DNA of 64,000 nt from NCBI GenBank assembly GCA_022496185.1, contig WTXG01000049.1, positions 124,001-188,000 on the forward strand, in the 5' to 3' direction. The DNA comes from Multifurca ochricompacta (lineage: Eukaryota > Basidiomycota > Agaricomycetes > Russulales > Russulaceae). The notes beneath the pieces were generated by a model that saw only the letters and a list, made by a program, of their open reading frames with translations, had not been told where the DNA came from and made no database searches. Numbering within the stretch: the first letter of the stretch is position 1; every line of letters starts with the position of its first letter. Shown piece after piece: positions 22,795 through 34,514 of the stretch. The position numbers and the translations under genes were made by a program.

Positions 22795-24294
22795 TCAGAG
22801 CGGCGACAACTTGTCTATGTCAGATGATGAGTCTCTACCTGCACCCATCTCATCATCTGACGCTACATGCGTGTGAGTCTGCTTCGATATATGTACAGCC
22901 ATTCGAATCGATCGCATAGGATATTCCAAGTCGTTCCCGCCCGCAAGGCGACTTGGCTGCTGTCGGGATGGAGGCGGCCATACACCCCCACCACCGCCGT
23001 TTATGGAGACCTGACCATCACTTCGAGGGCCTGCCGATGCACTGACGTGAAAGCGGATCTGGAGCACGATCAATGAAAAGACGATGCCCTGAGCGACGAA
23101 TGAGTCACAAGTCACAAGTACAAGGGAGGGGAGGGGGGGCAATGAAACGAGGCTTACGACTAATGGAACGATCGCGTCAACGGCGGGGTACTGTCCATTG
23201 GACCCAGAGAGAAACGTGGCAAGTACGGCGATGACGCCTAGAGCGTACAACGCGCTGCTCTCGACAATAACGAATATAACCGGCCCGAGGGTCCTCGTGT
23301 TTCGTAGGAATTTCCCAGAAAGGAAGATCCGCCACGCAATGGCCCCTAGTTAGCTTGAGTTCAGTCCCGATTCGAAAAAAAAAAAAGGCAACATTACTCA
23401 CCCGAGCAGAGAACGTTGGTGGACATTGTGAGGGAGAAATATGCGGTGATCCAAGATGTAGCAACATGGAAAACGTCGGTACCGGGACGCGCCTTCGCGA
23501 TGAACGAGAGGGCGACAGAGCCGACTGCTAAATGAAAAGAATGGAAGAAGGAAAATGTATTAGAAGATGTGCCATTAGTGCCTCACATGATTCGAATTCG
23601 TCATACCTGTATAAGCGGCTATCAAAAGGATAACCGGAAGGACGACATAGATGCGTTTTCCAAATACGATGTACGTGCGCCAAACCTTCAGGTATAAAAA
23701 AAGAGTCAGTCGGGGAAATGAACGACTGGGGGGGAGGAATAGTTGGGAACATGTAACAACCACTCACCATTACGCCATCTCCCAGCAAGGACTGACACAG
23801 CAAACAGCTAATTTTAAGGACACTCGTTGTATCTGCGATGTCTTCGTAGAACGCTTGTGCGCTCCCGCTTTTCTGCATGATGAACCCCTCCACCCCTCTG
23901 ACCCAGACGACGATAAGATGCTAGAGAGAGGGGGGGGGGGGTGCAGCGATGAGGGAGTGTTGATAAGATCAAAAGTTATACGCATGACGTAAAAAGATAA
24001 TGATTGACTATCGCGCACAAGTGTTGCCACCAAAAGCATCAAGAAGGATACTAAAAGGATCTTGGCGCGCTGATTACGAATGTCATCCGTCACCCTGAAC
24101 AACATCACCACCATCGTGATGCAAAACAGGGTGAAGAACAGTCCTATCCATGGGGGTTCATGTCGGTCGGCCGAGAGGAGGAGGAAGAGAAGGACGTAAG
24201 TCCAACCTGAAAATGCAGAAATTTCGGACGCACCATACAGGAATGTTGTCAGACCGAGCGATATAAGCTCTGCTTTTGGGAGGGAGATGCCCAT
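22795..24294 (-). CDS. Seven-TM integral membrane protein, agaricomycete family
   Basis: The ATG at 24294 starts MGISLPKAELISLGLTTFLYG, a form seen in a large agaricomycete family of 6-7 helix proteins of unknown function. Later exons carry the family's typical pieces: ISCLLCQSLLGDGVM (about 23780), TYIVFGKRIYVVLPVILLI (about 23620), ATSWITAYFSLTMSTNVLCSG (about 23420), then GPVIFVIVESSALYALGVIAVLATF (about 23230) and a last helix GIVFSLIVLQIRF (about 23070). The cytosolic tail is Gly/Ser-rich, ending SSSDIDKLSPL with a TGA at 22795-22797. There are at least six introns, and I did not resolve every boundary. The family is often suggested to be receptor-like, but no ligand or pathway can be read here. 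Confidence 0.72.
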
Positions 24295-25937
24295 ATTTTT
24301 TCCCTTCCTTCCTTCCTTCTTCCTCTCTCTTTTAATTCTGAGGTGGGTGTAGGGGGGAGGGGGGGGGGGCAAGCACGAACTTGTTCCTGAGCCCTCAAAA
24401 GTTGGAGATATTAATAGAGAAAAAGAAGGGGGGTTGAGGATAAATGGTGCCGCGCAGAAGACCCGTCGCATCAGCACAAGTCTCAGAATGACTATGGGAA
24501 AGCATGGAGGGGGTGAATTTAGAGATATTGGAAGAAGAGCCCCACCATTGGTATGGGGACCGGGTTCCTTTGCTATTTCTCCCGGCATTGGCACACGACA
24601 GGACAACTTTCTTTTGGAGCATTCGTACAGGGGTGACAATCGAGGGTACGACACACAAGGGTGATGAAAACGAGGGGACCATAAGCCAGAAAGCACATGA
24701 TTCATGTCGACATGAGATGACGATAACCTCCCCCCCTCTCCTCCAAAAAAGGCAGAAATAAATAACCATGGCCGATTTGGTTTAGTCAGGAGAACGATGA
24801 AACCAGCACGACAAGCTAGAGACGTGTATCATCTTCTGGCCCACCGTGGGCGAAACCTTTCGAGAGTCGTCTGAATTGGTTTTTTGCGTAAATAAATAAA
24901 GACATCGCAGGTAGTAGTTAACTACCTCAAGCGAGGATGCTGGCTGTTGAAACGGAAGAAAGAGGCGGGTTCAAAGCGACTCCGAGTCGGAGATAATTTG
25001 AACGACCCCCCCCCCCCCCGCCCATTGGTATTGCTCCTAGCGGCTTGCGAGTTGTCGTACATGTCAATTTCCACATCCTTCTCAGTTAGAACACTCTCCC
25101 AGTTACCATGCCAACATGAACTTTACCCACGCATCTACGCATTTCCATGCAGTTCTTACAATACAGTACACCATAGTGCTCGCACATCCCCGTTACAGGC
25201 CGCCACTTCAAACTTTCTTTCTGCCGCAAAAAAGGTTCTCCCGCCCTAATGTATTTAATGTGGTCCTGTCCCTTCCTCACACACCACATGCTACTACTGT
25301 GCTGATTCCCATGACTCGAACTCAAAAAAAATTATATTCAACCCTTTTTGTATCTGTCAAATAGAGGGCTCTGTCTTTCGTCTCTCCCTTAAATCCAGTC
25401 TCTGGTTGATATCTCCTCGGGGTAGCTTGAGGAACCAAGCCTGAACTTGATATCCTCACAGAGGCACCTGCCATTTTATTTGTTCACTTTCACCTTTCCA
25501 CCTCTTAGGACGCCGACCACGTGACATCTGAGAATCATGCGCATTATCAGGCGCGCTCCCACCCAGATAATTAAAAAAAAAAAAGAAAACCTAAACCTAA
25601 ACAAAACAAATGAACCCCTTAGCTTTCTTTGGTTCTTCTCCGCGCGCGCGTGTGTTCCTCCCTATCCCAAATGCAAAAATATATCGCAAACCAAAATAAA
25701 AATACAAATTTCTACCACATCACATTGACGTCCCGTCGAACATACTTTTTGTGATTGACGGGGAGGGGAGGGGAGGGGAGGGAGGGGGGTGAGGGTATGT
25801 GTGTGAGAGAGATAAAACTTTCTAATTGCAAGATCAATACCGTTGTCCCCTCCCCTCTCCACCCACCCTTTTCTCGCTAGCTATAACTCGACCTAGGGGG
25901 ATACAGCCGCACAATTGACGTGAATGCGACGAGGGTG
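24295..25937. other. Gene-free stretch
   Basis: Open frames here are short and unlike known proteins. Poly-G and poly-C runs lie at 24353-24370 and 25006-25019, and a GGGGA tandem at about 25761-25790. Confidence 0.35.
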
Positions 25938-25952
25938 AACTGTCCCCCTCCA

Positions 25953-25989
25953 GCGCGTCAATGAAACTCGACTCGAAAAAAATAAAATA
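25953..25989 (+). mobile_element. 37-bp micro-insertion: LINE 3' tail with 15-bp TSD
   Basis: The insert GCGCGTCAATGAAACTCGAC plus an A-rich tail equals the last bases of the 6.5 kb LINE copy. It is flanked by AACTGTCCCCCTCCA (25938-25952) and AACTGCCCCCCTCCA (25990-26004), a 15-bp duplication with one transition. It is therefore a LINE insertion truncated to its last few dozen bases. Confidence 0.85.
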
Positions 25990-26004
25990 AACTGCCCCCC
26001 TCCA

Positions 26005-26598
26005 CCTCCACCCCCCCCCCCTTTGCCCCCGTGGCCAGGCACCATAAATAATATGATATAGTTATAATCCGCACCACGGGGGACAACTATCGCCGGTTAA
26101 TAACAAAAAGAGAGATCTCACTGCGATGGGCTTTTATATAGAAAAACTTCACGGAGAGCCGCAATCCGATCTATTTTTTGATGATTTTCCTTGTTGCTTT
26201 GTTGTTAGACTGGGAGGCAGACAGGCGCGGCGGGGGGGGGACTAGCTTCAAACAAATAAACGATAAACGATGTCAACTTATTCTATCTTAATTTCCGCGG
26301 TTCCATAACGATTTCATCTCTCAGAACCAAACGTCGGGGGCATATACAAATTGTTTAATTGTTAACTAGCAAAAAAAAACGAAGTGACATCTCCGCACTC
26401 GACCCGTGCTGTGCACACAAAGCACTCCAAACTCGTGCTTCGAACCCTCCATCACGTGATTTTAGCCGGGGGCTTCCCGAATCGTTTTAGATGTATCCGC
26501 ACGACTCAATAAACATACACACACACAAATAATATAGTAGCATATATCAGGAGCCGAATGTGATCATCATCATCATCCTCTACAGGTGCCATTCTTCT
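26005..26598. other. Gene-free 3' flank
   Basis: Holds simple-sequence and C-rich runs, then the 3' flank of the C2/membrane protein gene. No gene seen. Confidence 0.35.
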
Positions 26599-28738
26599 TT
26601 ACGCCGTGTGCCTCGTGTGCACGGCAGCGCGTGCAGAAACGGGACGTTGGACGGCCTCTCGTACCTGCACCACTGACGTCGGCGCTTGTGCCTGGCCACG
26701 CACAATGACGAACACTCCTCGTACCCGACTTCCCAAATAGACGGTTCCCAACCACGCCCCACGCAACATCCACGCCAAACCAAGCGCGATGCGGTGACAG
26801 CCATACACGATGAACTGCAAGCTAATCAACACGCCTGCGAGCATGGACATGACGAGCACTGCGGCCGGCCACGCAGACCACGCGATGGAGCCGAGAACGC
26901 CAACGAGGGCGAGGACAGAGATCAAGAGTGAGAAGAGGGGCAGCCGTGAAGAGAGAGCGAAAAAGAAATATGAGCCGTAGAGATCCAGTGCGAGCCTCTG
27001 CTCTCATAGAATGATGCGGTCAGAAGATTGGTAACGTTATTTGAAGAGGTTGGAAAAAAAAAAAAAAAGAAAACGAGGAGGGTTCACACACCTGAAACTT
27101 GCGCACGTCTGCACCAGAATATGCGATTATGAACCAGACGTCGACAAAGAGCCCGATTGCAGCGGCCATGCTCGAGATGATTAATGAGCGCTTGGCTAAG
27201 CTGTCGACGTTGAAAAAATTGCCAGGCGAGAAGCCGAAAACCGTCGTGTCAACGCTATGGAAGATCCGTCAGCCCGTGCCTTAGAAAAAGGTACGCGGCG
27301 GAAGTATTTACGCAGCAATGGAAAGTAGCTTAGATGAAAAAGAAAAAAAAAGAAAATAAGCCTTGCCATCTCTCAGGAAAGGAAGGTGTCATGCTTACTG
27401 ATGCACCAGTGTAGTACCACTCGGCTTGCAGTCTCCCGAGAAGCCGGTCAAAGTCGGAGTCTACTTGCGCCTCTCGTAAATCGCGGTGATATGTCAGTGT
27501 GTCGAATGTACTTGATGCGAACGAAACCCCCGATGCGACAGAAATATTGTCAGCGACATATGTTGTGGGAAGCAGGGATGGGAGTATAATGGAAATGGTC
27601 GAGGGTGCTTGAGTATATGCCCGGATTTCGAAGGAATCCATGGCGGTAGTTGAAGACTCGTCATCGGGTATCGGGAGCTCCCATGGCTTAAGGGCTCTGG
27701 TATCCTCCGCCCCACTCTCACTGGAACAGAAATCTGACTCTTCAGAACGTTCTTCCTCCGAGTTGATACAGTACCCTTTGGCTTTTCTGCGTCGCCGGAG
27801 ACCAAGGGGTGGTTCCTCATTGATTCCGCTTGCCCAGGGTGGTGTGTCCTCATGCTCGTCTGTTATAGGCGAGGCGAGGGTATCAGAAGGGGACTTGCCC
27901 ACTACGTATCCATAAGATTTTGTTTGTGGATGATATGACAAGGACTCACCTGAGCCTGAACTAATTGCAGAGAATCGTCCTCGTCGTTGTTATGTACACT
28001 TGGAGGTAAAATGACTGACTGTGGCGGCCGTAAGCGGATGAGGATGGAGGCACAAGGTTGGTGCTTCTGTGCCACAGACTTTCTTCGTGCAGCGGGAATG
28101 CCACCCAAGCGAAGTTCTACGTCTAAAGGCTACATCGGCGTCTGCATTTGCAGAAGGGAGAATAAGGACGTACATGGATCTGTTCCCTGCTTCTTCATAA
28201 CGTCACCAAGTGGCATCGAAGTTGACGCTACAAGATGCCGACGCTTCCGGCTTTTTGCCTTACTCTGCGATTTGTGCCAAACGTTTAGCTTGATCAGGGT
28301 CTGATGATGTGCCTGATGACTGTGTAGTTGTTAAGATCAACCAAGAAGTACGTAGGGGGTATGAGAGATGGAGACTCACAGGAGTGCTATATCCCTCTGA
28401 TTTGGGTTCTGACCATCTACACCAAGCATCACCTCATGCTTGTGCTGACCATCAACCTCCAAGGTGATGATGGGTCTCCAGGACTTTTCTGGGCGCAGAA
28501 TACCTAGGTTCTGAGACCGAAGAACTGAATGTACAGGTAAGACAAGAATCGAGGGCACCTAGTATACTGGATCTCACCAATGAATTGCCATGGCCTGAAA
28601 GAAAGAAGGAAAGGTAAGCCATGGCCATGAAATGAAAAAAGACAGCTGAGCTATGAACTCTATAACAAGGGAGGAAAATACTGACTCATTGGGAATTAAA
28701 TGTTGGTCGATTGAGTCGGCGCGTGTTTCAAAGCGCAT
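26599..28738 (-). CDS. C2-like domain plus multi-helix membrane protein
   Basis: Exons can be joined in frame from ATG 28738: 28738-28686, 28594-28578, 28524-28380 and onward. The N-terminal part looks like a C2-type beta-sandwich (SWRPIITLEVDGQHKHEVML, LGVDGQNPNQ, then IKLNVWHKSQSKAKSRKRRH). A Ser/Glu-rich linker follows, then a four-helix membrane part (VDTTVFGFSPGNFFNVDS.., ALDLYGSYFFFALSSRLPLF, LISVLALVGVLGSIAW, AAVLVMSMLAGVLISLQFIVYG) and a basic tail, with a stop at 26599. I recall the same order in unnamed agaricomycete proteins, which favours one gene. The join near 27900-28000 is unsettled. The obvious donor (CAG|GTGAGT) breaks frame, while a donor at CCA A|GTGTAC with a 114-base intron keeps it. 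Function unknown. Confidence 0.7.
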
Positions 28739-29002
28739 ATCACAACGAGAAAGTGAAAGTGTGGGTATATAAACGATTTTAGTTGTTGAAGGAGGTTGAG
28801 CTTGAGCATAATCTCCCTGCCTCAGCCCTCGAGAAAGGAATGACTTGGCTAATAACAAGTCACCTGACCTGACAAACGTCACTTAACTTACGCGGAAGGA
28901 TCTTAGCGCGCTTGACACACGCAGCATATAACGTACGCATACACTCACTTCACATTTCGCATTTATTTACCCACCAGTACCAGCGGAAGGAACTTTCGCA
29001 AA
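28739..29002. promoter_or_regulatory. Short divergent promoter region
   Basis: Only 264 bases separate the ATGs of the membrane protein gene (minus) and MCC alpha (plus), so the two promoters must overlap. No clear TATA box. Confidence 0.5.
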
Positions 29003-32000
29003 ATGATCCCCTCACGAGTCTCTGCAAGTACAGGCACACGTGTCATTTCGCGTGTAGCTCAGCGCTGTAATCGCCGTCTGCGTTTGCCAGCAATGACTTC
29101 ACATTCAGTCTTCAAGAGAAAAGCATTTCCTCGCACATGGAACATAAGAACGTGGTGTCGCCATTTGGAGGGCGCGAGTTCGCCACAGTGTCAGGTGCAT
29201 TTCTCGAGCTCACTGTGATAGACTGCCACGATTGATCAAGTATACCTACAGATTCTCTGCAGTTTCCCGTTCGAAAACCTCATTTTGACAAGATACTCAT
29301 AGCGAACAGGTGATGAGGGTCCTGCCTTAGTAACTTAACCTGCGCTTAAGGTTCCTAGAGGGGAAATCGCGTGCCGCGTCATTCGTACTGCGAAGAAACT
29401 GGGCATTCGCACCGTAGCTGTATACAGCGAAGTCGATGCAGACTCCTTGCATGTTAAGATGGTGAAGTGTTATCTCCTCCTTCATGTTGACGACTCATTT
29501 TACTCTCAGGCAGATGAGGCCTATTGTATTGGTCCTGCCCAGTCCTCTGAGAGCTACGTGCGTGCCATCACAAAGATATATATGTCGTCAACGAACAACT
29601 TCCTCAGCTAAGGATAGACAAGATCATTGACGTATGCCATCGCAGCGGTGCGCAGGTATGCATTAAACCGATGTTATGCCCACCATGGTTTACCATATTC
29701 ATATCCTTACTGTAGGCAGTACATCCTGGGTTGAGTATCGGTCCATTCATATTTTCTTTTGCGTATCAATAACCCCAGTCTATTAGGTATGGCTTCCTCA
29801 GCGAGAATGCGAATTTGCAGAGCAACTAGACAAGGAAGGTATCACTTTCATAGGCCCGCCTGCCAGTGCCATCATCAACATGGGATCTAAGAGGTAGCCC
29901 ATGAGCTAGGCTTCGCCTCTGGTCCGGACTTACATTATCTCTTAGCGAGTCCAAAACCATCATGACAGTATGGCAACATATGTCATGTCATGCCACTAAC
30001 GTGGCTAATCATCATGCTCTGTTGCCGAATGCTGCCTTTGTAGACGCTGGTGTGCCCTGTGTTCCCGGGTACCATGGCACTAATCAAGACCCAAAGCACC
30101 TTCTCTCTGAAGCTGAGAAAATAGGTTCTTATCATATCCTTTGCCTACTAACAAACGACCTGATTCGTTCCTCTGTAAAGGCTTTCCCGTTCTCATAAAG
30201 GCTGTTCATGGCGGCGGTGGTAAGGGCATGCGCACCGTCCACAGCGCATCCGCTTTTTGGATGCACTAGAGTCGGCTCAACGCGAGGCGCTCAAGGTTTT
30301 GGTAACGCTGCTGTTCTCGTGGAGAAGTTTATCGAGCGACCGAGACACGTCGAGGTTCAGGTGTTCGCCGATACAACAGGAAACACGGTGTCTCTGTGGG
30401 AGCGCGATTGCTCAGTGCAGAGGCGCAATCAAAAGATCATCGAAGAAGCCCCTGCGCCTGGCTTGTCGTACGAGTTACGCGCAGATCTCGGGACCAAGGC
30501 AGTCGCTGCGGCGCAGGCTGTTAACTATGTTGGTGCAGGCACGGTTGAATTCATCTTTGATAAAGATACGGACAAGTTTTATTTTATGGAGATGTATGGC
30601 CCACACAGTCTCCTTACGGAATTATTTGGGCTGAGAACTGGTCTTGCAGGAACACGCGATTGCAAGTAGAGCACCCGGTCACGGAGATGATAACAGGCCT
30701 TGACCTCGTAGAGTGGCAGCTTGAGGTGATACACTGGAGCTTGTAACTAGCTCGTCGTACTCATATCCAGGTGGACAGGTTGCTGCTGGTAATCGACTAC
30801 CACTGACACAATCTGAGATTCCCATGATCGGTCACGCCTTCGAGGCGCGTATCTATGCGGAGAACCCTCGCAACGACTTCCTACCTGACTCTGGCCGTCT
30901 TATCCACCTTTCCACACCAGTGCCAACGCATGTCTTTGCCCCGCCAGCAACTACAGTATCTGTCGCACCCGCTGTACGCGTGGAGCAAGGCTTTGTAACA
31001 GGGGCACAGATTGGCGTGTTCTACGATCCTATGATCGCCAAACTCGTCGTGCATGGGGCAGACCGTACGGAGGCCCTCCGTGCGCTTCGCGCCGCGCTGG
31101 AAGAGTACCAGGTTGTTGGGGTGTCAACAAACATCGCATTCCTTCGCAAGCTTGCGGGTCACCCTGCGTTCATCGCAGCCGAAGTTGAGACGGGCTTCAT
31201 TCCGGTATGTCATTCCCAAGTTTGAGAGACAGACGGGTGGGGATTATAAATCACGTTTCTCAGAAATACCGTAGCGAGCTGTTACCGCCTCTCATGGAAC
31301 CACCTGCAGAGTTATTAGCTCAAGCCGCCCTCTTCCTGATCCTCCGTGATCAACCACTTCAAACTTCCACCGCCGCCACTCCATGGACGCGATTAACTGC
31401 GCGCCGCTTCGGGGGAGATGTCCACAAACGTACTGTTGTACTGGAAACTGAGACTGGCACCGCTGTCTCTGTGCAGATCCTCACGCACCCAACCAGCGCG
31501 CTTTTCGATATCACCGTACAGTCAACTATGAACACCTTTGCCACCACCTCTGGTAATGACAGCACCAGCACGTCCTCCTCTCCTACTCCTCCTTCAGGAC
31601 CACCACTAGTCGAATTCCGCGGAGTGTCCGCCACGCTTGCCAGCCCTACCTCTCTCTCCACGACACTTGCAGGCTCTCTGACACGCGCGACCGTCGTCCC
31701 CCAGACGCATGGTACCACAGGCTCTGAGCGACTGCACGTATTCAGCGGTTCGCACACTTCGACGATGTTGCACCGCGCTCCGGCATGGGCCGAAGCGCTC
31801 AACTCGGACGCGCGGTCCGCAGCGACACGGGGAACGTTGCGCGCGCCGATGCCGAGTCTCGTGGTTGAAGTACGCGTTGCTGTCGGTGAGCGTGTGGAGA
31901 AGGGTCAGACGGTGGTGGTGCTCGAGAGCATGAAGACGGAGACGGTGTTACGCGCTGCTGTGGACGGTGTGGTCAAAGCTGTTGGGTGTGTGAAGGGCGA

Positions 32001-32055
32001 GATGGTAGAGGAGGGTAAGGAATTGGTGGACATTGAAGAGAGCGCGGAAGCATAA
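29003..32055 (+). CDS. Methylcrotonyl-CoA carboxylase alpha (biotin) subunit, mitochondrial
   Basis: This biotin-bearing subunit of MCC carboxylates 3-methylcrotonyl-CoA in leucine breakdown in the mitochondrial matrix. The Arg-rich N-terminus ([20 protein letters not shown]) fits import. Biotin carboxylase motifs follow: [22 protein letters not shown], the Gly-rich ATP loop [12 protein letters not shown] (about 30210-30245), [16 protein letters not shown], and [17 protein letters not shown] after splicing at 30591/30653. The biotin motif [10 protein letters not shown] is at about 31918-31950, 35 residues from the end. Two one-base deficits break the exon near 30.25 kb: GCTTTTTGG needs another T and CTCAAGGTTTT another G. 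They look like homopolymer undercalls rather than a dead gene. The protein could be another acyl-CoA carboxylase, but the layout fits MCC alpha best. Confidence 0.85.
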
Positions 32056-32321
32056 CGGCCTTTTTTTTCTGTGTTTTTTATTTTATTTTAATAAGCAGAT
32101 GGATGAACGTTGATTTTATTGTAAAGAAAAAGTACTTTTTAAAAAAGAATTATCCGCCCATGATTGTGAGCGATCATCATACTTGGTACCTACTGGACAT
32201 GAAGAAAAAGCAGTCACTAAGTTTATATGAAAAGATAACCACCACTTTTTTATATATATCTCAACCCAATCAACTAGTTCGAGAAAAATTTAAAAAAAAA
32301 AAAACAAAACAAAACAAAACA
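32056..32321. terminator. Convergent 3' spacer, MCC alpha / DNMT1
   Basis: A 266-base AT-rich spacer between two converging stops (TAA 32055, TGA 32322 on minus), with A runs and an AAAAC tandem at 32292-32319. Confidence 0.4.
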
Positions 32322-34482
32322 TCATTCAACGACCATTGCGTCCCGTCGATCTTCGCGCCATTTTCTTAACCGGACCTCGCGTAGTTCACGACCAATGGCC
32401 GCAGAAACAGGCCACGGAACTGCATTTCCAATCTGTCTGTGCATCTGTTTCCACACGCAGGTGTGTGAGGAGGGGGTAAGTAAGTAATCCCACCTCATTC
32501 ATATCAACAACAACAACGAAAACCTCCAAAAAAAAACAAAAAACAAAAAAAGAAAGGGAGAGAGAAAAAAAAGTCGGAAACGCACCGTGATGACATTATC
32601 GCCGATCGAATGAAAGACGAACGAATCTGGGAAACCTTGAGAACGCGCTAGTTCGCGTACGGTGACTATACGATGACACTGAAAATAAAATAAAATAAAA
32701 TAAAAAGAACTGGTAAGGCGGAGAGTGGCGGAGGAAAGTAAGAGAGAGAGAGAGAGGAGAGAGCCTATGCCCAAGTGAGAGCATAACATACATAAGGATT
32801 CAAGACGCGAGATTGTTTGGCCGTCGGTTCGACGTTCGTAACCGTCGTTTGGAAAACGTACGTTTTATCCAATCGACCATAAAGTCCTTATAAAAAAAAA
32901 AAGAATTAGTGTGAGTAATCCTTTTTTTCTTCCTTTTGTTTTGTTTTTTTTTATTTTTTTATTCCTCACCTGGTCGGAAGCCTTTCCTTGCGATTGCTGA
33001 AGCTGGATCCGAGAATTGCCATTCCCAATGTTCCTTTTCTAGTGCTGTTTGGTTGGTAAAAAAATAAAGAAATAAAATAAAATAAATAAAACAGTAGTAG
33101 AGCGTGTATCTCGGTTAGGAACGAACACATAGAGTAATCGGACGATGGGGATACGCACAGCGATAATCCGCACGGGCAGTCAATGGAATATTGACAACAC
33201 TGAAAAGTCAATTTATATCCCCCCCCCCCAGCCATTCATATTAGTATTCACAAAACAAATTCCATGATCCCATATATCCGTAGAATTAAAAAAAAAAAAA
33301 AATCGAGATTTGACGTGAGACTCACCGTTCCACTGTTGCGGGTTTCAATGCCCGCGTGAAGTGTTGCAAATCCTGCGTGCGCCTTCTACGGCACCAAACC
33401 TGGAATGCCGTCCGTGGCGCGTGATGGTACCGCACCGCACCGCCGGTGAAACCGACGTACGGCTTCTCCTGATCACATTCCAGCGCGGGTATTTCAGCCG
33501 CACGTTTACGGGCCTCACTTCGCTTCTCCACCGGTAGAAACTTCAAGTTTGGATTCGTCCTGCACTCACCACATTTCCCATACAGAGAGTGAGTGAGCGA
33601 GTGAGAAAGAAAGTAAGAAAGAAAGAAAGAAAGAATTTCATCTTTCTCACCAGTCAAATCGAGGAAGGTCACTGATGGCATCGTCAATTGAAACAAACTT
33701 GAAGGGTGCGGTACCAGCCTCGGCCCGAACGGCCCGCGCAACGTCGCCGTTCGGAAAACGGACTTCGAGCTTATGCGTTAACGGAAAGTCGTGCGTCGGC
33801 TGTGGCGCGGCCAGCAACGGATATCCGCGTCGCGCCGCGAAAAGGAAGAAGCGCACCCGCGTCTGTGGTGTGCCGTAATGCGCCGCCTGGAGCAAGCAGA
33901 AACGCACTTGGTAGCTTACACCAGGTGAAAGGTTATCAAACTTAGATGAGAGAGGGCGAAAAAAAAAAAAAACAAGAGGATGACATACTTCATCGTGAGC
34001 ATGGCATGCACGAGAAATTTAAGCCCGCCCATACTGATCCCTCCAGTTGTCCGATGCTCGTCCAACTGAACCGCGTTGAGGTTAAAACTCAAGAACCCCC
34101 GCACGTTCTCGAAAATGCAGTACTTGGGCTCCATAAAGTCGACCCAGGAGAGGAGGTTGAGGATCAAGTTGCTCTTGACGTCGTTCGCCTTTTGAACATG
34201 TTCAATCGGGAATGAGGCTGGCTAGAGTCACATTTCGGGGTTGTCAACTTGACGACGAAGGGGGGGGGGGGCGTAAACCACGAGATGAGAGAACGCACCA
34301 AGGGAAGCCAGCGATGATGAGGTCGATGTCACCTGGCTTCGGAGGAGGGGGCAACCTCGAATGGTCATAAATGTCCTTCGGTGCATCGTCCTTCTGAAGC
34401 AAGCCACGATGCGATTTGACAGCATACCGCAACATTTCGTTCGCGCACTGATTATACACGGTCGTGTCCGGGGAGTTGCGTC

Positions 34483-34514
<32 letters not shown>

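Noticed and set aside
23340..23400. GATTCG followed by a run of A as another LINE tail
   Set aside because: It is the pyrimidine tract of a minus-strand intron. The GCGCGT tail core and flanking duplication are absent.
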